Assembly (NCBI RefSeq): GCF_030733265.1
Contig: NZ_JASHJI010000001.1
Location: 791,160-855,159 of the forward strand
DNA: 64,000 nucleotides
Source: Roseibium sp. MMSF_3412
GTDB taxonomy: Bacteria; Pseudomonadota; Alphaproteobacteria; Rhizobiales; Stappiaceae
Direction of reading: 5' to 3'
The notes under the pieces are model-generated. The model saw nothing but the letters and a program-made list of their open reading frames with translations. It had not been told where the DNA came from and ran no database searches. This document shows positions 1-9,969 of this stretch, one piece after another; position 1 is the stretch's first letter, and every line of letters begins with the position of its first letter. Both the position numbers and the translations under genes were made by a program.

Positions 1-74
1 CGACGGCAGGGACCCGGAAACCGGTTGCGCCGGCTTCGCCCACGGGAAACCGGTATCGGTGCAACGCTGACGCG

Positions 75-560
75 TCATTCTGCCTGGTCGGCCGACTTCG
101 ACTGAAGCAGCGAATAATTGTCGATGCCAATCCGCTCGATCAGGTCGAGCTGGGTTTCCAGAAAATCAATGTGGCCTTCCTCGTCGGCAAGCAGCTTCTC
201 GAAGATCGCCATGGAAACGTAGTCGCCAAGATCGCGACAGATCTCCCGCGCCTCGTGGTAAAGCGCACGGGCGACATATTCAGCTGCCAGATCCCCTTCC
301 AGGCATTCCTTCACATTCTGCCCGATCCGCAGCGGGTCCAGCGTCTGCAGGTTGGGCAGACCTTCCAGGAAAATGATCCTGTCCATGAGGTCCTGCGCGT
401 GCTGGCGCTCCTCGTCGGCCTCTTCGAGTTCCTTGTCGGCGAGTTTGCCGAAGCCCCAGTCGGCCAGAAGGCGTGCATGCACCCAGTACTGGTTCACCGC
501 AGTCAGTTCGTGACGCAGGGCCTTGTTCAGGTATTCGATAACTTGTGCTTCACCCTTCAT
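75..560 (-). CDS. bfr: Bacterioferritin with heme-ligand Met52 replaced
   Basis: This 161-residue four-helix ferritin-like protein has the usual bacterioferritin length. Such proteins form a 24-subunit cytoplasmic shell that oxidises Fe(II) and stores it as mineral. All diiron ferroxidase ligands are present at the positions known from E. coli Bfr: Glu18, Glu51, His54, Glu94, Glu127 and His130 (within DEEGH). Residue 52, the Met that coordinates the inter-subunit heme in E. coli Bfr, is Arg here (EERQH instead of the usual EEMxH). The subunit may therefore not bind heme by itself, or may pair with another Bfr subunit; that is inference. The gene lies 15 bp downstream of bfd on the same strand, so the two are probably co-transcribed and the ferredoxin would drive iron release. 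Confidence 0.93.
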   Translation of the reverse strand: MKGEAQVIEYLNKALRHELTAVNQYWVHARLLADWGFGKLADKELEEADEERQHAQDLMDRIIFLEGLPNLQTLDPLRIGQNVKECLEGDLAAEYVARALYHEAREICRDLGDYVSMAIFEKLLADEEGHIDFLETQLDLIERIGIDNYSLLQSKSADQAE

Positions 561-575
561 AAGACCCTCTCCTTG

Positions 576-818
576 CTATCGGCTTGCGGCGCGTTTCAGC
601 GTTGCCGGTTGCGCCTCGGACTGCTGCTCCTCTTCAGAGCCTTTTTGATGAATGATGTCAATGACGGACGGAAAACAGCTGCCGCATCGCGGACGGCAAC
701 CCAGATGCCGGAAGACTGCTCCAGGTGTCGGCACCTTTCCGTTCGGGTCCGCACGCATTTCCTCAGCCGCTTCGCGAAGCTGCTTTTCAGAAAGGACATT
801 ACAGGAGCATACGATCAT
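576..818 (-). CDS. bfd: Bacterioferritin-associated ferredoxin
   Basis: An 80-residue protein beginning MIVCSCNV, with an N-terminal CxC pair and a second Cys group (GCRPRCGSCFP, about residues 40-50). This is the four-Cys [2Fe-2S] arrangement of Bfd/BFD-like proteins. In known systems Bfd docks on bacterioferritin and reduces the core to release Fe(II). The ATG at 818 is chosen because the Fe-S motif starts there; longer in-frame extensions upstream look non-coding. Residues after about 58 are a Glu/Gln-rich tail that is probably disordered. It is the first gene of the bfd-bfr pair, and an inverted repeat overlaps its start. Confidence 0.9.
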   Translation of the reverse strand: MIVCSCNVLSEKQLREAAEEMRADPNGKVPTPGAVFRHLGCRPRCGSCFPSVIDIIHQKGSEEEQQSEAQPATLKRAASR

Positions 819-896
819 AGTAGGGTTCGCACAGTGTCCGTTTACCGGAGCATATTGGCATTTGGGGTTTAATGCGCAATAACGAAACCCTACTAT
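817..896. promoter_or_regulatory. Inverted repeat over the bfd start and upstream region
   Basis: The 11-base arm atagtagggtt (817-827) is repeated in inverted orientation as aaccctactat (886-896), 58 bases apart. A second small inverted pair (gggttt near 865-870 and aaaccc at 885-890) is nested inside. The arms flank the likely bfd promoter, so they could bind a dimeric iron-responsive regulator at two sites. I cannot match them confidently to Irr, RirA or Fur consensus sites. Confidence 0.4.
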
Positions 897-943
897 AAGA
901 GTCAACTTTTTCTGACTCATCCAGCAAATGACGGGAACCCCAA

Positions 944-1702
944 ATGAGCGGCAAGGATACATCCGACACGCGCCCGACACTCGTTCTGACGGGCGCAAGC
1001 CGCGGCATCGGCCATGCGACCGTCAAAAGGTTTTCCGCGGCGGGCTGGCGTGTCATTACCTGTTCGCGGCAGGCCTTTTCGGACAAGTGCCCCTGGCCCA
1101 TGGGACCGGAAGATCACATTCAGGTCGATCTCTCCGATCCCGAAAACCTCGGTTTCGCCGTGCAGGAAATCCGCAAGCGTCTTGAAGCGAACGACTCCCG
1201 GCTGAGTGCACTGGTCAACAATGCCGGCATCAGTCCGAAGGGGCCTGAGGGAGAACGGCTGAACTCGATCAACACGGCCATGCATGAATGGCGCACCGTC
1301 TTCCAGGTCAATTTCTTTGCGCCCATCATGCTTGGGCGCGGCCTGTTTGAGGAACTGAAATCGGCCGGCGGGTCGGTCGTGAACGTGACCTCGATCGCCG
1401 GCATGCACGTGCATCCCTTCGCGGGGACCGCCTATGCCACGTCCAAGGCAGCCCTTGCCGCGCTGACCCGCGAGATGGCCGCAGACTTCGGGCCGCACGG
1501 CATCCGCGTCAATGCCATAGCTCCGGGCGAGATCGACACGTCCATTCTTTCGCCGGGAACGGAAAAACTGGTCGAGGACATCCCGCTCAGACGCCTGGGC
1601 CTGCCCGATGAGGTTGCGGACACGATCTACTATCTCTGTTCCGAGCAAAGTTCTTACGTAACGGGATCCGAGATCCACATAAACGGCGGACAACACGTAT
1701 AA
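944..1702 (+). CDS. SDR-family NAD(P)-dependent oxidoreductase
   Basis: A 252-residue classical short-chain dehydrogenase. It has the cofactor glycine motif TGASRGIG (about residues 16-23), the NNAG motif (about 91-94), a catalytic Ser in the NVTSIAG strand and the YATSK catalytic Tyr/Lys motif (about 164-168). The C-terminal [10 protein letters not shown] segment is typical of FabG-like SDRs. The substrate cannot be deduced. It runs divergently from bfd and no neighbour shares an obvious pathway. The upstream GGGAACCCCAA is only a moderate ribosome site, but the family start fits. Confidence 0.85.
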   Translation: MSGKDTSDTRPTLVLTGASRGIGHATVKRFSAAGWRVITCSRQAFSDKCPWPMGPEDHIQVDLSDPENLGFAVQEIRKRLEANDSRLSALVNNAGISPKGPEGERLNSINTAMHEWRTVFQVNFFAPIMLGRGLFEELKSAGGSVVNVTSIAGMHVHPFAGTAYATSKAALAALTREMAADFGPHGIRVNAIAPGEIDTSILSPGTEKLVEDIPLRRLGLPDEVADTIYYLCSEQSSYVTGSEIHINGGQHV

Positions 1703-1883
1703 AGCTTGCTCCGAAAAGGTCTTATTCCATTTCAGAACAAAGTATGAGCAACTACATCTGTGTTTTTTACAATCACTGTGTATACCCGCACGAGAGAAAT
1801 ACGCATCCAATTTACGCAAAATTCATTGCTTCCCGCGACACTCGCTAAAGGGAAATGCTGTAATACAGCCATGCGGGGATCGT

Positions 1884-4319
1884 ATGAAACAGATTGTAAA
1901 GTCTTTGGTTGACCTGAAGTTCGGCTTCAAGGTCGGGGGCGGCTTCTTCGCCGTTTTGCTTCTGACCGCCGTTGTCGGCGCAGTCGGCTACTTCGCCGTC
2001 CAGAACCTTTCGTCGAGTTTCGTGGTTGCAGATCATGCGGCCAAAGTCGCCGGCCAGGTGCAGGCAACCTCGATCAAGCGGGAAGACTATCTCAACGCTC
2101 CGACACAGGAGTTGAGCGAGGCGGTCAACCAGGAAATCGGAAAGCTCAGCGCTTCCCTTCAGGAGCTGGGGCACGAGGTCAAGGGCAATCCGGATGCAGC
2201 CAGCCAGGTGGCCGGCGCCCAGGACGCCGTAACCAAATTCGAGACGACGTTCGGTGAAGTGGTCGCACAGACCAACCAGCAGGCGGAGCGCCTGTCCACC
2301 TTGCGCCAAAGCACGTCGGATCTCGGACAGCTGGCCTTCACCATCAACGATGCTGTGCTGACCGAAGAAAAGCAGGTCAGTGCCGAGGCGTTTTCCGCAG
2401 ACAGCCGTCTCGACGATGCTGCTGCCATCCAGCGCGGCATCTTCGAGCTGAAGGACGGTGTCACCAAGATCCAGCTTCTCTATCTGGAAGGAAACGGCAA
2501 CCTGCAGGGTGACGCTCTGCAAAGCGCGATCCAGATCGCGAGCGAACTGGTTGCATCCGCAAAGCAGATCCGGATGAAGCAGATCGAGGGCATGCAGCCC
2601 AAGACGCTGGCGCAACTTGCCGCCAAGACCAAGAACCTTCTGGCCGTGGTTGAAAACCTCAACAGGGAGCTGGGTTTCTCGGAAGGCTACGAGGCCCGGC
2701 TTGCGGTCGGCACCGGTATCGAGGAAATGGATGCGCAGACCGACGAGGTTCTGACCCAGGTCGCTCCCGTCGTTGATCAGGCAAAGAGCGATGCTCTGAC
2801 GGCGTCCACGCGCCTTGCGACGATCCGCTCGATTTCAGACAAGGCCAAGTCGCTGAGCAGGGCATCGGAGTCGGCGCGCGCAGAACTGCTTTATCTGTTT
2901 GGCTCCTTCGGCGTTGAAGACCAGACAGCCGTGGAGACCCAGATCGGGAACCTGGTGGCGCTTGAAGAAGAACTCGTCAAATACGCGAACGTTCTTCCCT
3001 CCGCGGCAGAAGCCATCGAGGCGATTGCGACATCCGTCGCAACGCTCGACAAGTCCTTCAAGGAAATGCTGACGGCGAAAACCGAGCTTCTTGCAAAACG
3101 CCAGCAGCTCGACAGCCTGACGCGTGAGGTCAGCGGCGACATTGCCGCAATTTCCAGCGAACAGTCCCAGGCTGCCAACAGCGCAGCAGGATCCGCCGAG
3201 CTGCAGATCATCATGACGATCCTGCTCGCGATCCTCGGCGGCGTCGGTCTTGCCTTCATCCTGAACATGGCAATCACCAAGCCAATCCAGACGATCACGA
3301 ATGTCATGGACAGGCTCGCCAACGGCGATAACGAAGTCGACATTCCGGGCATCGAGCGCGGCGATGAAATCGGCAATATGAGCCGCACGGTTCAGGTATT
3401 CCGCGACAATGCCGTCGAACGCGCGCATCTCCAGGAGCAGAGCGCACAGGAAGAAGAAGCCCGTCACGCCCGTCAGCAAAGGGTCGACGACCTGATCAAC
3501 AGCTTCCGCGCCACCGCGGAAGACGCGCTCGGATCCGTCGCCTCGACAGCCGGCGGCCTCGACAACACCGCTCAGGCCCTGACGGAAATCGCGCGCGACA
3601 GCGCCGGCTACGCGAACGAGACCCAGTCGTCCTCCAATGAAACGACGACGAATGTTCAGACCGTTGCCAGTGCCGCGGAAGAACTCGCTGCCTCCATCGG
3701 CGAAATTTCCCGCCAGGTTGCACAGACCACCGAAATCGTCGGACGCGCAACAACCGGGACCCGGGAGACCAACGAGAAGGTCGAAGGTCTCGCAGAAGCC
3801 GCAACGAAGATCGGTGAAGTCGTGACGCTCATCCAGGCGATCGCCGAACAGACCAATCTCTTGGCGCTCAACGCGACCATCGAAGCGGCCCGTGCGGGCG
3901 AAGCGGGCAAGGGGTTTGCGGTTGTTGCCTCAGAGGTGAAGGAACTGGCTACGCAGACCTCCCGCGCGACCGAGGAAATCAGTTCCCAGATCAGCGAGAT
4001 CCAGAACGCCACGAAGGAATCGGTCGTTGCCATCGGCGAAATCGCCGAAACAATGAACGAGGTCAACAATTACACCACGGCCATCGCGTCGGCGGTGGAA
4101 GAGCAAGGCGCGGCGACGGCGGAGATTTCGCAGAACGTGCAGCGTGCCGCGCAGGGCACCGGCGCAGTGTCATCTTCCATGACCCAGTTGTCACAGGCCG
4201 TCGACCAGACGTCCTCCTCGGCCGACATGGTTCTGTCGGCATCCGGAGAACTGACGGAAAAGACCGATCAGCTGAAACAGGAAGTCGAACAGTTCCTGTC
4301 GGAAGTCGCCGCAGCCTGA
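1884..4319 (+). CDS. Methyl-accepting chemotaxis protein with large periplasmic helical domain
   Basis: An 811-residue transmembrane chemoreceptor. TM1 is about residues 18-40, followed by a long, mostly helical periplasmic region of about 400 residues whose size and composition fit an HBM (helical bimodular) ligand-binding domain. TM2 is about 440-460 (ending NMAITKPI), then HAMP to about 515, then the cytoplasmic signalling domain. The highly conserved hairpin tip [19 protein letters not shown] begins near residue 654. HBM receptors in other bacteria sense TCA intermediates or polyamines; the ligand here is unknown. There is no CheW-binding pentapeptide at the C-terminus. It is monocistronic, with a strong terminator 21 bp downstream. 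Confidence 0.9.
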   Translation: MKQIVKSLVDLKFGFKVGGGFFAVLLLTAVVGAVGYFAVQNLSSSFVVADHAAKVAGQVQATSIKREDYLNAPTQELSEAVNQEIGKLSASLQELGHEVKGNPDAASQVAGAQDAVTKFETTFGEVVAQTNQQAERLSTLRQSTSDLGQLAFTINDAVLTEEKQVSAEAFSADSRLDDAAAIQRGIFELKDGVTKIQLLYLEGNGNLQGDALQSAIQIASELVASAKQIRMKQIEGMQPKTLAQLAAKTKNLLAVVENLNRELGFSEGYEARLAVGTGIEEMDAQTDEVLTQVAPVVDQAKSDALTASTRLATIRSISDKAKSLSRASESARAELLYLFGSFGVEDQTAVETQIGNLVALEEELVKYANVLPSAAEAIEAIATSVATLDKSFKEMLTAKTELLAKRQQLDSLTREVSGDIAAISSEQSQAANSAAGSAELQIIMTILLAILGGVGLAFILNMAITKPIQTITNVMDRLANGDNEVDIPGIERGDEIGNMSRTVQVFRDNAVERAHLQEQSAQEEEARHARQQRVDDLINSFRATAEDALGSVASTAGGLDNTAQALTEIARDSAGYANETQSSSNETTTNVQTVASAAEELAASIGEISRQVAQTTEIVGRATTGTRETNEKVEGLAEAATKIGEVVTLIQAIAEQTNLLALNATIEAARAGEAGKGFAVVASEVKELATQTSRATEEISSQISEIQNATKESVVAIGEIAETMNEVNNYTTAIASAVEEQGAATAEISQNVQRAAQGTGAVSSSMTQLSQAVDQTSSSADMVLSASGELTEKTDQLKQEVEQFLSEVAAA

Positions 4320-4340
4320 TCAACCAGGGCAACCAGCATC

Positions 4341-4372
4341 AGGGCGGAGTGCCATGCACTCCGCCCTTTTTC
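4341..4372 (+). terminator. Rho-independent terminator after the chemoreceptor gene
   Basis: A 12-bp perfect GC-rich stem (agggcggagtgc at 4341-4352 with gcactccgccct at 4356-4367), a 3-base loop, then a run of five T on the plus strand. Confidence 0.9.
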
Positions 4373-4417
4373 GTTTTCCGATCCGTTCCGTGATTGACCT
4401 CGCCGGTCCGGAGGACT

Positions 4418-5413
4418 ATGGCGGAGGCAACCAAACCCGAAATCCAGCGAGAAACCGTCTTGGCGAAGCAGATTGGCGCCTCAGCCTTTGCCCCCTATGG
4501 CTCCCCTCCCGAACAGTCCTGGCCGGTGATCCTGGAAACAAAGGGCTGGAAAGACTATCGCCTGCTCGACATGGGCGCGGGCGAGAAGCTCGAACGGTAT
4601 GGACGTTTCACAATCGTCAGGCCCGAACCACAGGCCATGGGAACCCGCAAACTGAAGGAAAGCGTCTGGAACCGTGCGGACGCGATCTTCTCCGGCGATA
4701 CGGAGGAGGAAGGCCCGGGCCGCTGGAAGTATTCCGGGAACGTGCCCGAAACCTGGCCGATGTCCTATGGCCCGGTCCGCTACAACGGCCGGTTCATGTC
4801 CTTCCGGCACGTGGGCGTTTTTCCGGAACAGGCAGCGCACTGGGACTGGGTCAACGGCAAGGTGCGTGAGGCGTGCAGCCGCGCCCCGGACAAACCGCTC
4901 AAGATCCTCAATCTCTTCGGCTACACCGGGCTGGCTTCGCTGCTCCCGGCGACAGAGGGGGCGCAGGTAACCCATGTCGATGCGTCGAAGAAAGCCATCG
5001 GCTACGCCCGCGAGAACCAGGCGCTGTCGGGCCTTGAAGATCTTCCGATCCGCTGGATCTGCGAGGACGCCTCGAAGTTCGTCGCCCGGGAAGTGCGCCG
5101 TGGCAACACCTATGACGGCATCATCCTCGATCCGCCCAAATACGGGCGCGGCCCCAAGGGCGAGGTCTGGGACCTCTATACCAGCCTGCCGGGCATGCTT
5201 CAGGATCTGCGCCAGTTGCTGACCAGGGACTCGCTCTTCATGATCCTGACAGCCTATGCGATCCGTTCCAGTTTCCTGTCCATTCATGAACTCATGGCCG
5301 AAACACTTGCCGACCAGGGCGGGCTTCTGGAATCGGGTGAACTCGTGATCGCAGAAGAGAACGGCGACCGCGCCCTATCAACCTCGCTCTTTTCCAGATG
5401 GAGCAGCCGCTAG
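4418..5413 (+). CDS. Class I SAM-dependent methyltransferase, RlmI/RlmK-like
   Basis: A 331-residue Rossmann methyltransferase. Motif I appears as NLFGYTG, followed by the acidic cofactor residue in HVDASKKA, and motif IV is DPPKYGRG. This combination is typical of rRNA methyltransferases of the RlmI/RlmK (YccW/RlmL) class that modify 23S rRNA. The N-terminal part (about 1-150) is not recognised as PUA or THUMP from the sequence alone. The ATG at 4418, preceded by GGAGG, is preferred to a TTG eight codons upstream. It converges on the RND permease gene, with the stops 22 bp apart. Confidence 0.8.
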   Translation: MAEATKPEIQRETVLAKQIGASAFAPYGSPPEQSWPVILETKGWKDYRLLDMGAGEKLERYGRFTIVRPEPQAMGTRKLKESVWNRADAIFSGDTEEEGPGRWKYSGNVPETWPMSYGPVRYNGRFMSFRHVGVFPEQAAHWDWVNGKVREACSRAPDKPLKILNLFGYTGLASLLPATEGAQVTHVDASKKAIGYARENQALSGLEDLPIRWICEDASKFVAREVRRGNTYDGIILDPPKYGRGPKGEVWDLYTSLPGMLQDLRQLLTRDSLFMILTAYAIRSSFLSIHELMAETLADQGGLLESGELVIAEENGDRALSTSLFSRWSSR

Positions 5414-5435
5414 CGCGGTGAATCTGAAGTGCGCC

Positions 5436-8400
5436 TCACTCCGCTGCGATGGCCGACTGATAGTTGTCGTTCGACCATGTTCCGTCCTGTTCGGCGCGCT
5501 CCGCGTCCCGGTCAGGATGCGCCTGGACCTGTTCGACAGATTTTCGCCTGCGGGCATAGACCATCGCGAACATGGGCGGGGCGAAGTAGAACGAAATCAC
5601 CGTCGACAGAAGAACCCCGCCCGCGATCGACATTGCGAAGGGCGGCCAGAAGCCGCCGCCGCCGAGGATCAGCGGCAAAAAGCCTCCGAATGTCGTCAGC
5701 GTGGTCGAGACAATATGCCGGCTCGAACCCATGACCACGTCGACCATCGCGGCCTGGTCGCCGTTTGCCGCGTCTTCGTTTTGCTGCATGCCCGTCAGGA
5801 TGATGATGGCTGCATTGATCGAAACGCCAATAGAACCGATCACGCCGATGATCGCGTTGATCCCGAACGGATACTGAAAGACGGCGAGCGCAAAGATACT
5901 CAGCCCGGCGGACAGACCGGCAACGGCAAGCGTCACGGCTGCAAGACGGAACGAATTGAACGTCAGCACGATCGCAGCGATTGAAAGCGGCACGATCAGA
6001 CCCAGCGACCCGATCAGGTTCTTCAGGGTGTCATCCCTGGCGTCAGAATCTCCACCCGTTTCCATGCGATAGCCATCGGGCAAGGCATAGCCGGCAAGTT
6101 CCAGTTCCGATTGAAGTTTTTTGAGAGCTTCTTCCGGGAGGACACCATACTGGACAAAGGCCTGAACCGTGTTTGTGCGCTCACCGTTGCGCCGGTTGAT
6201 CTGCCCCTCGGAAGGTTCCACCCGCAAATCGGCAATCGCCGACAGAGGGACCCCCTCATAGTCGGCACTCCCTGGAACCCCGCTGCCGGGCAGGAGCGGC
6301 AGGCTGGCGATCCGCGAGAGATCGCCTCTCTTCGCATCACCAACGCGCACGCGAACCGGCAGCTCTTCCGTGCCTTCGATGAGGCTGCCACCGGTTGCCC
6401 CTTCCAGTGTTGCTTCAAGCTGCTGCGCGACATCTCCGAGGCCAAGACCCAGCAGGCGCGCCTTGTCCTCGTCCACGGACAGTTTGAGTTTCGGCGCGCC
6501 GCCACCCAGCGTCGTACGGACGACGGTCACCTCTTCAACGCGGGCCGCTAGACCGCGCAGAAGATCTCCCTGCTCCCGCAGGACTTCCAGCGACGGACCG
6601 ACCAGCCGCAATTCGACGGGAGCATCCACGGGCGGTCCCTGAACGAGATCGCGCACCAGTATCCGTGCGCCCGGGAACTGTGCCGAAAGCTCCGCCTGAA
6701 GGGCCGGAACGAGACGGGTGGTCGCCTCCTCGGACGCTGTCGTGACCAGCGCCTGCGCAAAGGCCGGAGCCTGATCCCGGTTGCCGACGATGTTGTAGTA
6801 GAAGGCCGGCGCGCTCTTTCCGACAACCCAGGTGACCTGCTCGACGCCTTCGGTTCCGGCAAGCACCCTGTCGATTTCCCGCGCCGTGGACGACGTCTGC
6901 GAGATCGCCGTTCCATCCGCGAGCTCGACCTCGACATGAAACTGGTTCCGGTCGACACCGGGGAAAAACTGCGCCGTCAGCGTGGGCATGCTCATGAAAC
7001 CGATCACGGGGAGCACCAAAGCGAATGCGACGGAGCTTGCCGGGTTGCGCATTGCCATCTTCAGCGAGAACCGGAACGGCACCGACAGCAGCTTTGCCGG
7101 AGAAAACCTGACGCGGCGCGCCTTGTTTGACTGCGCGGGCAGCACCCAGCCGGCAATGGCGGCCGTCAGTGTGACCGCGACGACAAATGACCACAGCAGC
7201 ATGATGATCACGGCGATTGCGATTGCCCCGACAAAGTCCCCGGCAGGCCCCGGCAGCAGCACCATCGGCATGAAGGACAGCGCGGTCGTGACGGTCGACG
7301 CCAGCAACGGGGCGAACAGGCGGCGCACCGCGTTGCCGACCGCCTCGCGCCGGCTCAGTCCGCGTTGCAGCGCCTGGCCGATCTCGTCGGTCATGACGAT
7401 CCCGGCATCGACCAGAAGTCCGAGGGCAACGATCAGGCCCGTGAGCGACATCTGGTGAAGCGGCAAGCCGATCATGCTCATGGTGGCGAAGGACGCGAGC
7501 GTGACCACGGGCAGCACCATTGCAACGATCAGCGCAGACCGGAACCCCATGGTCACGAGCAGAACCGCGACGACAAGACCCATCCCGATCGCAATGTTGA
7601 GGCCGACATTGGAAAGACGATCAATGGTGTAAAGACTCTGGTCGAACACCAGCTGATGTTCGATGGAATAGGGCATCTCGGCTTCGAATTCCGCGATCTT
7701 GCCGCGCACCCGTTGCATCCATGCATCGACCTGAAGCCCGTCGGCAATCTTTGCGGAAACGAGGATTGCCGGCCTTCCGCCCGAAAAGGCAAGTTCCTCG
7801 ACCGGCTCCCGTTTGCCCTTGCCAACGGCCGCGACATCGCCGACGCGGGTGACAAGCCCTGTCCGGCTCGTTGCAACGGGGATCTGCCGGATCCTGTCGA
7901 GCGCGGTGATCTCACCCTCCACCTCGATGAGGAACTCGCGCTCTGACGCACGCAGGCGGCCCGCGCGTACCTTTGCGTCCGCGGCCCTGATTGCGGCCGA
8001 TACCTGGTCGACCGTCAGCGACAGCGATGCCAGGAGCGCCGGATCGATCCTGACCAGAATTTCTTCTTCGGCCTCGCCGAAAATTTCAACCGACTTTGTT
8101 CCAGGTACATTCCGCAAGACATCGGAAAGGCCTTCGGCATAGCGCAGCAGGACGGCATCCGACACGCTGTCATGCTTCGGGACGAGGGCGCTGATGGAGG
8201 CGAATGCCCCGGCACCTTCAGTGCTGAATTCCGGTTCGAAAACGCCTTGCGGAAACTCGCGGGTCGCGTCGCCGATCTTGTCGCGGATCTCCGACCAGAC
8301 CTGTTCGATCACGTCGTCCTGCAAGGTGTCGAGCAGCTCGATCTGAATGATCGAGATCGAAGAGGAAGACGTCGATTCGATCACGTCGATCTCTTCGATC

Positions 8401-8618
8401 TCGCGCAGTTCCTCTTCCACCTTTTCGGTGACCAGTGCTTCGACCCTTGCCGGATCCGCACCGGGATAGACCGTGGTCACCGTTGCAAAGAGGTTGGTGA
8501 TCGTCGGGTCTTCCTGACGCCCGATGCCGATCAGCGCCGAAAGCCCGGCCGCAACTATGACGAGGATCGTGAGGGCAACAAGACGCGGTTGCCTGAAGAA
8601 CGTCGTATACATGCTCAC
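5436..8618 (-). CDS. RND-family efflux permease
   Basis: A 1060-residue inner-membrane proton-driven exporter with the duplicated RND layout: TM1, a large periplasmic loop (about 35-330), TM2-6, TM7, a second loop (about 550-850), TM8-12. It resembles the HAE-type multidrug permeases. In the TM4 proton-relay segment the common Asp-Asp pair reads VDAGIVMTDE, so only the first Asp is conserved, with another Asp six residues later. Start overlaps the stop of the adaptor gene by 4 bp, so the two are translationally coupled. No outer-membrane TolC-like gene is present nearby; the pump probably borrows one. Expression is probably controlled by the divergent TetR repressor. Confidence 0.92.
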   Translation of the reverse strand: MSMYTTFFRQPRLVALTILVIVAAGLSALIGIGRQEDPTITNLFATVTTVYPGADPARVEALVTEKVEEELREIEEIDVIESTSSSSISIIQIELLDTLQDDVIEQVWSEIRDKIGDATREFPQGVFEPEFSTEGAGAFASISALVPKHDSVSDAVLLRYAEGLSDVLRNVPGTKSVEIFGEAEEEILVRIDPALLASLSLTVDQVSAAIRAADAKVRAGRLRASEREFLIEVEGEITALDRIRQIPVATSRTGLVTRVGDVAAVGKGKREPVEELAFSGGRPAILVSAKIADGLQVDAWMQRVRGKIAEFEAEMPYSIEHQLVFDQSLYTIDRLSNVGLNIAIGMGLVVAVLLVTMGFRSALIVAMVLPVVTLASFATMSMIGLPLHQMSLTGLIVALGLLVDAGIVMTDEIGQALQRGLSRREAVGNAVRRLFAPLLASTVTTALSFMPMVLLPGPAGDFVGAIAIAVIIMLLWSFVVAVTLTAAIAGWVLPAQSNKARRVRFSPAKLLSVPFRFSLKMAMRNPASSVAFALVLPVIGFMSMPTLTAQFFPGVDRNQFHVEVELADGTAISQTSSTAREIDRVLAGTEGVEQVTWVVGKSAPAFYYNIVGNRDQAPAFAQALVTTASEEATTRLVPALQAELSAQFPGARILVRDLVQGPPVDAPVELRLVGPSLEVLREQGDLLRGLAARVEEVTVVRTTLGGGAPKLKLSVDEDKARLLGLGLGDVAQQLEATLEGATGGSLIEGTEELPVRVRVGDAKRGDLSRIASLPLLPGSGVPGSADYEGVPLSAIADLRVEPSEGQINRRNGERTNTVQAFVQYGVLPEEALKKLQSELELAGYALPDGYRMETGGDSDARDDTLKNLIGSLGLIVPLSIAAIVLTFNSFRLAAVTLAVAGLSAGLSIFALAVFQYPFGINAIIGVIGSIGVSINAAIIILTGMQQNEDAANGDQAAMVDVVMGSSRHIVSTTLTTFGGFLPLILGGGGFWPPFAMSIAGGVLLSTVISFYFAPPMFAMVYARRRKSVEQVQAHPDRDAERAEQDGTWSNDNYQSAIAAE

Positions 8619-9814
8619 GCCCCCTCGCCGCTCAGGCCGACCTGTTGGCCGACCACCACGCGGTGCACGCCGTCGGCGACAATGTTCGTGTCGCCGGAAA
8701 TCGTGCCGCGCACGAAGGATCTTGTCGCGTCGGCGTGGAGCACCTCAACGGCCTCGCGCCTGATTTCAAAGACATCCTTTCCCGTATCCGATCCGGCTTC
8801 GACCACGGCCAGCAGCGTCCAGAGACCGCGCGGCCCTTCTTTCAGGGCGGCTGTCGGCACCCAGTAGCCGTCCGCCGCGATCGTCTCGGTCAGCGAAAGT
8901 TCGGCAAGCCGCCCGAACTGCGGCGCGGCATCCGCAACCTCGAGTTCAAAGAGCGTTTCGATCGTGCGCGTGCTGGTCTGAAGATCGGGACGCAGACCGG
9001 ACAGCCTTGCCTGAAACAACCTATCGGAAATGCGGATCTCAAACGTGCCGTTCCGGTCCAGACGGTCGACAACTTCCGGCGCCAGGCCGATACGAACGGT
9101 CGGCATGGCAACCTCAAGCAGGCGAAGCACGGGCGCGCCTGGCGCGACCGTCGCACCCTCGTCCAGCAGTCTTTCACCAACCGAGCCGTCGAAAGGAGCC
9201 GTCAGGACGGATTTGTCGAGACTGATGTCGATGGCCTCGATCGCCGCATCGATCTGGTCCAGGGTTGCGTCGAGCCGGGACAGGGCAAGGCGGGCCTCGT
9301 CAAGGATCTGATCGCTGACATGCCCGCCATCGCGAAGTTTCTGGCGGCGTTCCAGCGTGAGGGCTGCAAGCTCCCTGTCGCTTTCCGCAGCCTTGCGATT
9401 GGCGGCCTGGCGTCTTTTTTCAGCCTCAAGCGTGCGCGTATCCAGAACCGCGATCACCTCGCCTTTGCTGATCAGGTCACCCTCATCGAACTTGATCGTC
9501 CGGATCGTTCCTGACAGTTCAAACCCGAGATCGGTCCGCCGGGCCGGTTCCAGGCGGCCGACAAAACTTCGGGTCACCTCGTATCCGGCCTGATGCTCGG
9601 GTTTGACTGGGCGGACCTCAACGAGCGGAGCTGCCTGAACCGCCGGTTTTTCCGCTGCGCGCATCTGGATCGTGGTCACGCCGATCATCACGGCAGCGGC
9701 AGCAATCCCGACATTGATCGAGAATGTTGTCAGGCTGACGAGCCTGCGCCCAAGCTTTTTCAGAGATCCATTGCCGGGTTTGCCCGTATCAGGAACAGAA
9801 TTCTCGTTCGACAT
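8615..9814 (-). CDS. RND efflux periplasmic adaptor subunit (membrane fusion protein)
   Basis: A 399-residue HlyD/AcrA-type adaptor that would link the RND permease to an outer-membrane channel. It has a cytoplasmic tail, one N-terminal TM (about residues 28-50), a lipoyl/barrel-sandwich half (GFELSGTIRTIKFDEGDLI), an alpha-hairpin coiled coil (about 115-185), the second lipoyl half (LTAPFDGSVGERL) and beta-barrel and membrane-proximal domains. The ATG at 9814 has GAGGA a suitable distance upstream and is preferred to a start 16 codons further up that would run into the operator region. It is the first gene of the pump operon. Confidence 0.88.
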   Translation of the reverse strand: MSNENSVPDTGKPGNGSLKKLGRRLVSLTTFSINVGIAAAAVMIGVTTIQMRAAEKPAVQAAPLVEVRPVKPEHQAGYEVTRSFVGRLEPARRTDLGFELSGTIRTIKFDEGDLISKGEVIAVLDTRTLEAEKRRQAANRKAAESDRELAALTLERRQKLRDGGHVSDQILDEARLALSRLDATLDQIDAAIEAIDISLDKSVLTAPFDGSVGERLLDEGATVAPGAPVLRLLEVAMPTVRIGLAPEVVDRLDRNGTFEIRISDRLFQARLSGLRPDLQTSTRTIETLFELEVADAAPQFGRLAELSLTETIAADGYWVPTAALKEGPRGLWTLLAVVEAGSDTGKDVFEIRREAVEVLHADATRSFVRGTISGDTNIVADGVHRVVVGQQVGLSGEGA

Positions 9815-9882
9815 TGCTGTGTCCTCGTCTTCCGTTTGACGGCATCCGCTCCAGGCCTGCACTGCTGCTGAATGTGAACGGT

Positions 9883-9915
9883 TCTAACTATGTTATTGTT
9901 GCTAACATATGTTAG
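9883..9915. promoter_or_regulatory. Palindromic operator between RND operon and tetR-type gene
   Basis: A perfect 14-base palindrome ctaacatatgttag occupies 9902-9915. A related degenerate copy, ctaactatgttat, begins at 9884, about 18 bases away. The pair sits in the divergent promoter region (9815-9969), where a TetR dimer could repress both the pump operon and its own gene. Confidence 0.6.
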
Positions 9916-9969
9916 AAGAATTAACTTCGACAAGAGATTCGAGGAAAAAAAATTCAAAAGCAGCAGAAA

